Shown: positions 17,836 through 25,364 of the stretch, piece by piece | Layout: each line of letters opens with the position of its first letter | Position numbering within the stretch: the first letter of the stretch is position 1 | NCBI GenBank assembly: GCA_016716905.1 | Contig: JADJUS010000004.1 | Coordinates: forward strand, 1,798,001-1,862,000 | DNA: 64,000 bases | Source of the DNA: Acidobacteriota bacterium | Lineage (GTDB): Bacteria; Acidobacteriota; Vicinamibacteria; Vicinamibacterales; SCN-69-37 | Direction: 5' to 3' | Notes under the pieces: model-generated | Told to the model about the DNA's origin: nothing | The model's input: the letters and a program-made list of their open reading frames with translations, nothing else | The model's database searches: none | Position numbers and translations under genes: made by a program

Positions 17836-18886
17836 ACAGTTTCCAGGGCCAGGTAATGGACACACGGTAGGACTCGGGCGACGGTTCCACCGCCAACGCG
17901 GCGTGTGTGCCATACGCGCCGCTCAATCGGCGCCGGACGATGTCGAGGCCGAAGCCGGTGCCACGGCGTCCACCGCCGTCCGGGTCGCGCGGATTGGTGA
18001 CGGTCAACCAGACCAGTTCACCTCGCCGCCTCGCCTCCACTTCGATGGTGCCGCCGTCCAGGCACGTGGCAATGCCGTGCCTCACGGCATTCTCCACGAG
18101 CGGCTGCAGCAACAACGGCGGCACCATCACGTGCGCGAGTCCGGGTTCCACATCCATACGGACCTTCAATCGATCACCAAACCGCACGCGTTCGATCTCC
18201 AAATAACTCGATGCCAGCGCCAACTCCCGCTCAAGCGCTATTCGCGGCACCGCGCCGAGCGTGAGGCTGCTTCGCAGGAAGTCCGCCAGGCGTTGCACCA
18301 TCTCGCGCGCCTTGGTCGGGTCGGGACCAATGAGGCCCGACACCGCGTTCAGGCTGTTGAACAGAAAATGTGGATCCACCTGGGCGCGCAACGCCCGCAA
18401 CTCCGCTTCACGGGCGGCAATCTGCGACTGCAGTTCGCGCTGCGCCAATGCCGTCGATTCCTCCACCGCCTGCAACGCGTAGTGCACGGTGACCGACAGC
18501 AGGTACGCGAGCGCACCGAACCCCATGAGCAGGCTGATGAAGGACGGCGAGGACGCGGCTTCGGCGGGCACACCCATGCGATCGAGCACCCTCCACCACC
18601 AGCGCCCCACACTCGCCCAGACCGACGCGGCAATCACCGAAGCCACCACCGCACTCACGCCAACGCGCCAGGTGGCCGTGCGGGTGAGCGGCATGGCGCG
18701 CGCCAGAAACAATGCAGACAGGGAAAGGGGCGCGGCCAGCAGGCCCAGCGGTACGCCAAACGCGAGCGCCTGAGGCCAGGTCACGCCGAACCCGGTGCGT
18801 GCGAGCAATGCCAGCAATGTGCCGACCAACGCCCAGGCGATGAGGTGAAGTTGAAGCCGGCGCCGATCTCCCAGGATGGCCTGCAT
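17828..18886 (-). CDS. LytS-like sensor histidine kinase
   Basis: 352 aa. Four hydrophobic helices occupy residues about 10-150, with no large extracytoplasmic domain, so sensing is probably within the membrane or through a partner. A coiled coil (AREAELRALRAQV) leads to the His_kinase domain with the phospho-acceptor in DPHFLFNSLNAVSG, then an ATPase domain with LVENAVRHGI (N box) and GTGFGLDIVRRRL (G box). It is cognate to the overlapping LytTR gene. It starts 4 nt after the LiaF-like gene, which suggests that protein is its membrane partner. Confidence 0.92.
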   Translation of the reverse strand: MQAILGDRRRLQLHLIAWALVGTLLALLARTGFGVTWPQALAFGVPLGLLAAPLSLSALFLARAMPLTRTATWRVGVSAVVASVIAASVWASVGRWWWRVLDRMGVPAEAASSPSFISLLMGFGALAYLLSVTVHYALQAVEESTALAQRELQSQIAAREAELRALRAQVDPHFLFNSLNAVSGLIGPDPTKAREMVQRLADFLRSSLTLGAVPRIALERELALASSYLEIERVRFGDRLKVRMDVEPGLAHVMVPPLLLQPLVENAVRHGIATCLDGGTIEVEARRRGELVWLTVTNPRDPDGGGRRGTGFGLDIVRRRLSGAYGTHAALAVEPSPESYRVSITWPWKLYE

Positions 18887-18890
18887 CAGG

Positions 18891-19628
18891 TCACTTGGTC
18901 TTGATCTCGACGCCGCCCATCACGACAAACCCGCGCACGGTCAACCGGTGCTTGGAATCCTGTGTGCCCGAACTGCTGTCGTCGGCGCCGCCCATGATGG
19001 CCACCACCTGATTGGACACGGCCCAGTCGGGCGGCACGGTGATTTCGACGCCGCCCCACCAGACGAAGACGTCAATGATGGCTTCCTGCCCACCGGTGGA
19101 TGCCCCGCGCAGGTCCACCTCCACCCCACCCATGATGGCGGTGAGGTCAGCACGCCGGAACGCGGCCGACGTATTGCGCCGCACTTTGCCCGACCAGACG
19201 GCCACTTCGGAGAAGGTGGAATCGGTGGAACCGGTCGCCGCCGGGGCACATGACTCGTCACCCTTGAACGCGCGATAGATGATCAGACTTCCCACGCCGA
19301 CCAGGAACAACGGCCACCAGCGGTCGAAATCAAACGAGAAGCCGATGAACTCTTCAGAGAGCGTCCCGACGCCGAAGAGGACCAGTACGCCGCCGAGCAC
19401 CTTGCCTGCCGTGGTGTCGCTCTGCAGGAATTTGGCGGCGCCGAAGGCCACCAGCATCAATGGCCAGAACCGGAGGATGTGACCCGCGTCGGCATAACCC
19501 AGGTTGTCGGCGGTCAGAATCAGGCCGAACGCCACGATCATCAGACCAAGCACGACCTGCGGGGTCAGACGAAAGCCCGGTTTCGGCGACATGGATGACC
19601 AGGGCGACTGGGTCGTGTTCATGTTCAT
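18891..19628 (-). CDS. LiaF-like membrane protein (DUF5668 plus C-terminal LiaF domain)
   Basis: 245 aa. Four TM helices at about 22-125 form a DUF5668-like unit (VVLGLMIVAFGLILTADNLG, LRFWPLMLVAFGAAKF, WWPLFLVGVGSLII). A cytosolic or envelope beta-rich domain follows, with repeats of the form VMGGVEVDLRGA / WWGGVEITVP / IMGGADD / VMGGVEIKTK, the hallmark of the LiaF/VraT C-terminal domain. LiaF inhibits the LiaS kinase in Firmicutes; by analogy this could gate the downstream LytS kinase (inference). Its ATG overlaps the previous stop as ATGA. Confidence 0.88.
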   Translation of the reverse strand: MNMNTTQSPWSSMSPKPGFRLTPQVVLGLMIVAFGLILTADNLGYADAGHILRFWPLMLVAFGAAKFLQSDTTAGKVLGGVLVLFGVGTLSEEFIGFSFDFDRWWPLFLVGVGSLIIYRAFKGDESCAPAATGSTDSTFSEVAVWSGKVRRNTSAAFRRADLTAIMGGVEVDLRGASTGGQEAIIDVFVWWGGVEITVPPDWAVSNQVVAIMGGADDSSSGTQDSKHRLTVRGFVVMGGVEIKTK

Positions 19629-19948
19629 GACTGCGCCCCTTTCACTCTGCAGTTGCGCGCGTGGAACACAATCGACAGGCCCACCAGCACAATAAACAGC
19701 GGCCAGGAGTCATGAAGGCGAAGCACGCGGTAATTGTGTGCCAGAAAGATGCCGGACATCAGAATCAGCGACACCCCACCCCATCGGCCGTCTTCCCCCG
19801 GCGCCACCAACTTGCCGACGCCGATGACGGTCAGGATCAACGGCCACAGTTTCCCAAAGTCCACATCGGGCCACGTCCCCAGATTCGAGGCCAGGAAGAT
19901 CAGCCCCACTGCCACAAGCACCACGCCGGTCATCACGTTGTTTCTCAC
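19625..19948 (-). CDS. Small DUF5668-type membrane protein
   Basis: 107 aa from GTG 19948, supported by GGGAGG 6 nt upstream; an ATG at 19933 is the alternative. It has four hydrophobic stretches (GVVLVAVGLIFLASNLG, LWPLILTVIGVGKLV, GVSLILMSGIFLA, SWPLFIVLVGLSIVF), matching the membrane part of the LiaF-like neighbour, so the two are paralogous in that region. The open frame to 20179 has no membrane or family signal upstream and is not used. It overlaps both neighbours by 4 nt. Confidence 0.78.
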   Translation of the reverse strand: MRNNVMTGVVLVAVGLIFLASNLGTWPDVDFGKLWPLILTVIGVGKLVAPGEDGRWGGVSLILMSGIFLAHNYRVLRLHDSWPLFIVLVGLSIVFHARNCRVKGAQS

Positions 19949-20049
19949 CACAGGCCTCCCGTCACCAGGGTCCACCAGAGATTCACTGCGGCCATGGCCG
20001 CCAGCGCCCCCAACACCCCCACGCTCACCAGCAATCGCTCTGTCCTCAC
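19945..20049 (-). CDS. Candidate 34-aa single-pass membrane peptide
   Basis: A GTG-started frame of 34 codons (MRTERLLVSVGVLGALAA at the N-terminus, then MAAVNLWWTLVTGGLW) ends in a TGA that overlaps the GTG of the DUF5668 gene as GTGA, the same coupling seen between later genes of the operon. It would be a single hydrophobic helix with a positively charged N-terminus. No Shine-Dalgarno sequence is visible. If real it is the first gene of the LytTR operon. Confidence 0.45.
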   Translation of the reverse strand: MRTERLLVSVGVLGALAAMAAVNLWWTLVTGGLW

Positions 20050-20165
20050 GCAGGAAGATTACGGGGGGCGTTCGCGACGATGCCGCCAGGTTTCGGTCAG
20101 CGGCGTCCGGGCGTCGGTGAACGTCGCCCGGCCGATCTGACCGCACACGGGCGGGCGTTCCCCGG

Positions 20166-20177
20166 TAGAATCGGGGC
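20166..20177 (+). promoter_or_regulatory. -10 box of a leaderless transcript
   Basis: TAGAAT at 20166-20171 ends 6 nt before the ATG at 20178. Transcription would start at or within a base of the ATG, and no Shine-Dalgarno sequence fits in the gap. No convincing -35 box was found at the usual distance. Confidence 0.5.
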
Positions 20178-20918
20178 ATGTCGTTTTTCTCTCGATCCCC
20201 CCAGCCGGTGAGTCCCGTGGACGACCTGGCTCCGTCGGATGTGCTGATTTCGCTCCATCAATTGGAGAAATCCTATGCGCTCGGCGCCTCGCGCTCGTGG
20301 GTGCTGCGGCGCATCACATTGGATATCAAAGAAGGCGAATTCGTCTCGATCATGGGACCGTCGGGTGCGGGCAAATCCACCCTGCTGCACATCCTCGGCA
20401 TGCACGACAGCGCCTGGACCGGCGAGTACTACTTCGGCGGTCAGCCCGTGCACCGGCTCAGCGCGAAAGACCGCGCGGCCCTGCACAAGAAGTGGATTGG
20501 GTTCGTCTTTCAGAGCTATCACCTGCTCGACCACCTGACCGTCTACGAGAACCTGGACGTGCCCCTGTCGTACCGCGACATCAAGAAGTCCGAGCGCGAC
20601 AGCATGGTCTGCGACATCCTCGATCGCTTCGCCATCGTCGGCAAGAAGGACCTGTATCCCAACCAGCTCTCGGGCGGACAGCAGCAACTGGTGGCTGTGG
20701 CGCGCGCGGTCATCGCCAATCCCAAGATCATCCTGGCCGACGAACCCACCGGCAACCTGCACTCGAGCCAGGGCCGCGAAATCATGGAACTGTTCCGCAA
20801 GCTCAACGAGGGCGGCACCACCATCGTGCAGGTCACACACTCGGAAGCCAATGCCGAGTACGGCTCGCGCGTCATCGAACTCAAGGACGGGTGGCTGGTC
20901 GGCGCCCCCACGGCGTGA
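20178..20918 (+). CDS. ABC transporter ATPase of the LolD/MacB type
   Basis: 246 aa. Walker A is GPSGAGKST, Q-loop VFQSYHLLDHLTVYEN, signature LSGGQQQLVAVARA, Walker B IILADEPTGNLHS, switch His in VTHSEANAEYG. The FQSYHLLDHLTVYEN segment is typical of MacB/LolD/FtsE-like ATPases that drive FtsX-fold permeases. No such permease is adjacent; one lies 4.4 kb away at 25365, so pairing is possible but unproven. The next gene overlaps by one base. Confidence 0.92.
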   Translation: MSFFSRSPQPVSPVDDLAPSDVLISLHQLEKSYALGASRSWVLRRITLDIKEGEFVSIMGPSGAGKSTLLHILGMHDSAWTGEYYFGGQPVHRLSAKDRAALHKKWIGFVFQSYHLLDHLTVYENLDVPLSYRDIKKSERDSMVCDILDRFAIVGKKDLYPNQLSGGQQQLVAVARAVIANPKIILADEPTGNLHSSQGREIMELFRKLNEGGTTIVQVTHSEANAEYGSRVIELKDGWLVGAPTA

Positions 20919-21796
20919 TGCCCCTTCGCCTGGCACGGGCTAAGGCCCATGCCCTCCGTACCGCCGCCGCGTTGCTCATCTTCCTCTCCGGGTGCACCGC
21001 TGAGCCGCCCGCCAAGCGCTACGAACTGACCGGGCAGGTCCTCGCCGTGCACGAGGCGCGGCAGGAACTGGCGATCAAACACGAAGACATCGCGGGCTAC
21101 ATGCCGGGAATGACGATGAGCTTCCCGGTGGCGACGAAGACGTTGATGATTGGCCGCACACCGGGAGAACTGATCTCGGCCACCCTTGAAGTGAATGGCC
21201 TGGTGGGCAAACTCGTGGCCATCACGCACGTGGGCACGGCTCCCCTGCCCGACAACACGAACACCGCGGCGATGGCCGACGGCATCCTTGCGGAGGGCGA
21301 TCTGATGCCCGACGCCGCGCTCATCGACCAGCAAGACCAGCGACGGTCGCTGTCTGAATGGAAGGGCACCCCGGTGCTGCTCACGTTCATTTATACGCGC
21401 TGCCCGCTGCCAAACTTCTGCCCGGCGATGAACCGGAATTTTGCGGCCATCCAGAAAAGCCTGGCGGCCGATCCCGCGTTAGCCGGGCGCTTGAAACTCA
21501 TCTCGGTCTCGTTTGATCCCGAGTACGACACCCCGGCCGTTCTGGCGGGCTTCGCCAAGACCTTCCAGACCGACCCTGCGGTGTGGACGTGGCTCACGGG
21601 TGACCGCGTCACCACTGATCGACTGGCGGCGAAGTTCGGCGTCAGCGTCATCCGCGAGGACGCATCCCCCACCGATGTCGTCCACAACCTGCGCACCACC
21701 CTCATCGACGCCGACGGACGCATCGTCAAGATCTACTCGGGCAGCGAGTGGATGCCGTCGGCCGTGCTTTCGGACGTGCGTGCCGTCATCAAGTAA
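20918..21796 (+). CDS. Sco1/SenC-like lipoprotein with N-terminal CusF-like copper-binding domain
   Basis: 292 aa. Lipobox LIFLSGC at about residue 25. Residues about 35-110 resemble CusF-type copper-binding domains (YELTGQVLAVHEARQELAIK, then YMPGMTMSFPV with Met ligands). The C-terminal Sco1/SenC thioredoxin fold has the copper-binding pair in TRCPLPNFCP and the third ligand His in DVVHNLRTTLID. Such proteins deliver copper to cytochrome oxidase or act as thiol-disulfide proteins at the outer face of the inner membrane. ATG 20918 overlaps the ATPase stop (TGATG). Confidence 0.88.
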   Translation: MPLRLARAKAHALRTAAALLIFLSGCTAEPPAKRYELTGQVLAVHEARQELAIKHEDIAGYMPGMTMSFPVATKTLMIGRTPGELISATLEVNGLVGKLVAITHVGTAPLPDNTNTAAMADGILAEGDLMPDAALIDQQDQRRSLSEWKGTPVLLTFIYTRCPLPNFCPAMNRNFAAIQKSLAADPALAGRLKLISVSFDPEYDTPAVLAGFAKTFQTDPAVWTWLTGDRVTTDRLAAKFGVSVIREDASPTDVVHNLRTTLIDADGRIVKIYSGSEWMPSAVLSDVRAVIK

Positions 21797-22511
21797 CACG
21801 CCGCCCAGATCGGCGTTTACGCCGGCTGAACGGCGCGTGATCGATCGCCTGACGACGCCCGAGCTTGTGCAGGCGTTTCTGAACGGGCTCACCTACAACA
21901 CCGAGCCCCCGCCGGGCGGGCCCCAGCAACGCACTTTCCGGAGTGTGGTGGCCACGCGCGCCGCCCACTGCCTTGAAGCCGCACTCACGGCGGCGGTGAT
22001 TCTGGAACAACACGGCTATCCGCCCACGGTCATGAGCCTGGAGTCGGAGGATGGCCTGGACCACGTGATCTTCGTCTACCGCGCCAGGACCGGATGGGGA
22101 TCGGTGGCCAAGTCGCGCGACCCCGGTCTGTTTGGACGCAAGCCCGTCTTCCGGTCGCTGCGACAGATGGCGCTGACGTACTTCGACCCCTTCATCGACA
22201 CCACCGGCCGCGTGACCGCCTACGGGATGGTGGACCTGCGTGTGCTGGGCCGCTACGACTGGCGGCTGTCGTCCGGCAACGTCTGGAAAGTGGAACGCCT
22301 GCTGTACGAGATCCCTCACCGAAAAATCCGGTCGTCTGACGCGCGCGTGGATCGCCTGCGCCGCAGGTATTTCACCTTCCGCCGGGAGCACCCCGGGGTC
22401 AAACCGGTGGCCTACTACGATCAGCGAACGTGGAGCGAAATTCCGGAGAAGTTCCGCCGCGCAGACCGCATCGCGAGAAAGGGCGAGACAAGCGGCGGTC
22501 AGTCGCGTTAA
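21780..22511 (+). CDS. Conserved protein with transglutaminase-like Cys/His/Asp arrangement
   Basis: 243 aa if GTG 21780 is the start (17-nt overlap with the Sco gene); GTG 21837 is an alternative. The frame continues further upstream, but only as a shadow of the Sco gene. Visible conserved-looking blocks are RAAHCLEAALTAAVILEQHG, DHVIFVYRARTGWGSVAKSRDP and YDWRLSSGNVWKVERLL. The order Cys (AHCLEAA), His (DHVIF), Asp (KSRDP) is that of transglutaminase/cysteine protease folds, so that class is suggested weakly. No signal peptide is seen. Confidence 0.6.
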   Translation: MPSSSNTPPRSAFTPAERRVIDRLTTPELVQAFLNGLTYNTEPPPGGPQQRTFRSVVATRAAHCLEAALTAAVILEQHGYPPTVMSLESEDGLDHVIFVYRARTGWGSVAKSRDPGLFGRKPVFRSLRQMALTYFDPFIDTTGRVTAYGMVDLRVLGRYDWRLSSGNVWKVERLLYEIPHRKIRSSDARVDRLRRRYFTFRREHPGVKPVAYYDQRTWSEIPEKFRRADRIARKGETSGGQSR

Positions 22512-22529
22512 ACTTGGGGTTCCTTACGT

Positions 22530-22605
22530 GGGCGGCTAGCTCAGCTGGGAGAGCGCTGCGTTCGCAATGCAGAGGTCGCGAGTTCGATCCTCGCGCCGTC
22601 CACCA
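22530..22605 (+). tRNA. tRNA-Ala(CGC)
   Basis: A 76-nt cloverleaf: acceptor GGGCGGC/GCCGTCC with one G-U pair, D arm GCTC/GAGC, anticodon stem CTGCG/TGCAG closing loop TTCGCAA (anticodon CGC), T arm GCGAG-TTCGATC-CTCGC, discriminator A and encoded CCA. It reads GCG codons, frequent in this GC-rich window. It stands alone. Confidence 0.97.
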
Positions 22606-22683
22606 ACTTTTCGCCGCTCACTTCCGCCGCGAAAAGTTGCCTCGCCGTAGCCCCGCCGAAGCGCGCAGCGCGAAGGCGGGCTA
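22604..22683. repeat. Two hairpins downstream of the tRNA
   Basis: The first has perfect 11-nt arms (22604-22614 and 22629-22639, CAACTTTTCGC / GCGAAAAGTTG). The second runs from GTAGCCCCGCC (from 22648) to GGCGGGCTAC (to 22683), with one bulge and a GCGC-rich inner part. It overlaps the stop codon of the minus-strand gene at 22681. They probably terminate the tRNA and the convergent small gene; the second looks like a dispersed GTAGCCCGCC-type repeat. Confidence 0.55.
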
Positions 22684-22908
22684 CTCCTTCGGCTTCAAAT
22701 CATCCAGCAGGCCGCGCACGGCGTTCACCGCGTTGGCGTGTGCCGCCAGCACCCGGTGATACCCGTCAAAATCCAGCGACGTTACAGGTGTGTCGGCCGG
22801 CAGGGCTGCAACCGCCGGAGCCATCTTCTGCAGCTCCCCTGCCGAGGTTACCGCCCCCAGCCACGCGTTCCTGAACGCCATCACCGCATTTTCTGAGTCA
22901 CGCGACAT
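22681..22908 (-). CDS. Small protein of unknown function (75 aa)
   Basis: The frame is open to 23043, but AGGAGG precedes ATG 22908, giving 75 aa. The sequence is Ala-rich and helical (NAVMAFRNAWLGAVTSAGEL, then HRVLAAHANAVNAVRGLLDD), with no signal peptide or known motif. It diverges from the LolA-like gene with a 43-nt gap. I do not recognise the family. Confidence 0.6.
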   Translation of the reverse strand: MSRDSENAVMAFRNAWLGAVTSAGELQKMAPAVAALPADTPVTSLDFDGYHRVLAAHANAVNAVRGLLDDLKPKE

Positions 22909-22951
22909 CACCCGCCTCCTGCCCCGACAGTATATCGAGCCGGGTGCTAGT

Positions 22952-23650
22952 ATGAACTCACCCATGCAGGCTCGGGCCGCGACCGTCTTCCTTTCGGGGT
23001 TCGCCGGGCTGATCGCGCTCAGCGCGCTCGCCACGGCACCCATTCACGGCCAGGCGCCGACAGCGCAGAGTCTTGCCCTGTCTCTGCAGAAACGGTACGC
23101 CACCATTCGCGACTTTCGCGCCGACTTCACGCACACGGTGCAGGGCGCGGTGCTTCGCACCGTTCGCACAACCGAACGCGGCGAATTGAAGGTCATGAAA
23201 CCAGGCCGCGTCTTCATGACGTACGGGCCGCCGCAAAAGAAGTCGTTTGTGGCTGACGGCGTCACCGTCAAGACCTACATCCAGTCCGATCGCACCGGCA
23301 CGGTCGGGCCGATGCCGCAAGGCGACGACCTCTCGGTCGCCATCCTCTTCCTCGCCGGGCGAGGCGACCTGGTGAAAGACTTCCAGGCGTCGATGCCAGC
23401 CACGCAGCCGGCCGGAGAGTGGCAGCTGGACCTGGTGCCCAACAAACGCCAGGAAGACTTCGCCACCCTCACCCTCTTCGTGGATCGACAGACGCTCGCC
23501 TTCCGGGGCCTGGGCACCGCAGACCATCTGGGCGGCTCCTTCGTTTTCCGTTTCACCAACCTGCGTGAGAACACCGGGTTGAAAGAGTCAGACTTCCGCT
23601 TCACGTTCCCAAGGAACACTCATGTCATCGAAACCGGGCGCGGGAAGTAG
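22952..23650 (+). CDS. LolA-like outer-membrane lipoprotein carrier protein
   Basis: 232 aa from ATG 22952 (ATG 22964 possible). After a signal peptide (VFLSGFAGLIALSALATAPIHGQ) the LolA/LolB-type half-barrel starts: LQKRYATIRDFRADFTHTVQ, ERGELKVMKPGRVFMTY, FVADGVTVKTYIQSDR, and a C-terminal KESDFRFTFP. LolA shuttles lipoproteins across the periplasm. Here it lies directly before a secretin lipoprotein and an FtsX-type permease, with a 29-nt overlap with the secretin gene, so it may serve that machine rather than general sorting. Confidence 0.85.
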   Translation: MNSPMQARAATVFLSGFAGLIALSALATAPIHGQAPTAQSLALSLQKRYATIRDFRADFTHTVQGAVLRTVRTTERGELKVMKPGRVFMTYGPPQKKSFVADGVTVKTYIQSDRTGTVGPMPQGDDLSVAILFLAGRGDLVKDFQASMPATQPAGEWQLDLVPNKRQEDFATLTLFVDRQTLAFRGLGTADHLGGSFVFRFTNLRENTGLKESDFRFTFPRNTHVIETGRGK

Positions 23651-25355
23651 CCGGACTTCTCGCCTTCTGCTCGTCTGCGTGATGCTGACCGTGGTGGCCG
23701 CGTGCGCCACTGCCGGCGGCATGCGACAGGCGCAAAACGCCGAACAGGCGCAGGACTTCGACCTGGCGGTGGCTCACTACTCACGCATCGTCAGAGCTGA
23801 ACCCGACAATCGCGAAGCGCGACTGGGGCTTGAGCGCGCCAAGCTGCGCGCGTCGGAAGTACACCTGGGTCGCGGCCGTCGCGTCTTCTCACAGGGCCGG
23901 TATGACGATGCGGTGGTGGAGTTGCAGGTGGCGTACGAACTCAACCCCACCAGCGGCGTGATTGAAGACGACCTGCGGGTGGCCCGTGCGGCCCAGCGGG
24001 CCAAACTGGCAGCGCCCGCCGAAGGCGAGACCGCGCTCGAGTCGGTTCTGACGCGCACGCGCAATCTACCGCCGAGCGGATTTGAGTTGCCCGATGCGCC
24101 GATGCCCGCAGCGATCGACACCGGCGCGCAGTCCACCAGCCGGCAGGTCTACACGATGCTGGGCAAGCTGGCGGGTTTCAGCCTGGTGTTCGATCCCCAG
24201 TTTCAGGATGCGCCCGTTTCGATCAGCTTGAAGGAACCGACGGTGCGCCAGGCGCTCGACGCGGTGGCCCAGAACACGCGCACGTTCTACAAGATCACGG
24301 CGCCCAAGACCATCACCGTCATCCCCGACAATCCGAACAAGCGCCGCGAGTACACCGAAGAGCAGATTCGCACCTTCTTTGTCAGCAACCTGGACATGAA
24401 GGAAGTGGTCGATCTGCTTCGGGTGGTGGCCGACATCAGAAGTATTCAACCGGTCAGCACGAATACGCTGACGATTCGAGACACGCCCGAGCGTCTTGAT
24501 GCGGTGGCGCGGCTCCTGGGCGCCATCGACAAGGCCAAAGCCGAGGTCATTGTTGACGTGGAGATCCTCGAAGTGGATCGCACGAGCATGCGCGACTACG
24601 GGCTGCAGATTGCATCGCCGGGGACGACGGGCATCGACGGCGTAGTCAGCACCGATCAACCGCTCACACTGCGAAGCCTGCGCAACCTGACGCAGTCCGA
24701 CATCCTCATGTCGGGCGTGCCGGCGCTCTACTATCGCTTGCTCAAGACCGACTCGAACACGCGGACGCTGGCCAACCCCCACATCCGCACCGTGGACGGT
24801 GTGCTCGCGCGTGAGGAGATGGGCGAACGGGTTCCCGTCCCCACCTCGCAGATCGTGCCCCTCGGGCAGGGTGGCAACAGCCTGCAATCCATCCAGAACA
24901 TCACCTACGAGCCGATCGGCATCAACATCGACGTGACGCCCAGGTTTCACGCGAACAACGACGTGACACTGACCGTGAAGCTGCAGATGAGTACCGTGTC
25001 CGGCACCGGCTTCTCGGGCTACCCCACCTTCGGCAATCGATCGGTACTGACCACGGTGCGTCTCAAGGACGGCGAAACCAACATCATTGCGGGGTTGATC
25101 CGCGACACCGAACGGACCGTCATGAACGGCATTCCTGGCATCTCGGACCTGCCGATCATCGGGCGCCTCTTCGGCCGCAACAAACGCGAAACCCAGGAAA
25201 CCGACATCGTCCTCACCCTCACGCCTCATATCGTGCGGGTGCTGGATCTGACTGACGAAGACCTTCGCCCCTTCCGCATCCGCAACGACGGCAGCGGCGC
25301 CCTCCCGATTGAGCTGACGCCTATTGCGCCACCGAGGGATGTCATCATTAAATAG
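23622..25355 (+). CDS. Secretin family lipoprotein with N-terminal TPR region
   Basis: 577 aa. Lipobox TVVAAC at about residue 28, then TPR-like helices to about 130 (FDLAVAHYSRIVRAEPDNREA). A secretin/TonB N-terminal (STN) domain follows (LAGFSLVFDPQFQDAPVSIS), then an N1-type KH-like domain (NLDMKEVVDLLRVVADIRSI) and the secretin pore (LANPHIRTVDGVLAREEMG, GINIDVTPRFHANNDVTLTV, ETNIIAGLIRDTE, PGISDLPIIGRLFG). It should form an outer-membrane ring. No type II secretion or pilus gene is nearby. It is 9 nt from an FtsX-type permease gene. Confidence 0.92.
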   Translation: MSSKPGAGSSRTSRLLLVCVMLTVVAACATAGGMRQAQNAEQAQDFDLAVAHYSRIVRAEPDNREARLGLERAKLRASEVHLGRGRRVFSQGRYDDAVVELQVAYELNPTSGVIEDDLRVARAAQRAKLAAPAEGETALESVLTRTRNLPPSGFELPDAPMPAAIDTGAQSTSRQVYTMLGKLAGFSLVFDPQFQDAPVSISLKEPTVRQALDAVAQNTRTFYKITAPKTITVIPDNPNKRREYTEEQIRTFFVSNLDMKEVVDLLRVVADIRSIQPVSTNTLTIRDTPERLDAVARLLGAIDKAKAEVIVDVEILEVDRTSMRDYGLQIASPGTTGIDGVVSTDQPLTLRSLRNLTQSDILMSGVPALYYRLLKTDSNTRTLANPHIRTVDGVLAREEMGERVPVPTSQIVPLGQGGNSLQSIQNITYEPIGINIDVTPRFHANNDVTLTVKLQMSTVSGTGFSGYPTFGNRSVLTTVRLKDGETNIIAGLIRDTERTVMNGIPGISDLPIIGRLFGRNKRETQETDIVLTLTPHIVRVLDLTDEDLRPFRIRNDGSGALPIELTPIAPPRDVIIK

Positions 25356-25364
25356 GCCGCACCT

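Noticed and set aside
20297..20917. N-terminal 207 residues of the 499-codon frame containing the Sco protein
   Set aside because: This part is the out-of-frame shadow of the ABC ATPase; the lipoprotein signal begins at ATG 20918.
22530..22683. tRNA-Ala as an integration site with attachment repeat
   Set aside because: No integrase and no direct repeat of the tRNA 3' end was found nearby; the hairpins explain the symmetry.
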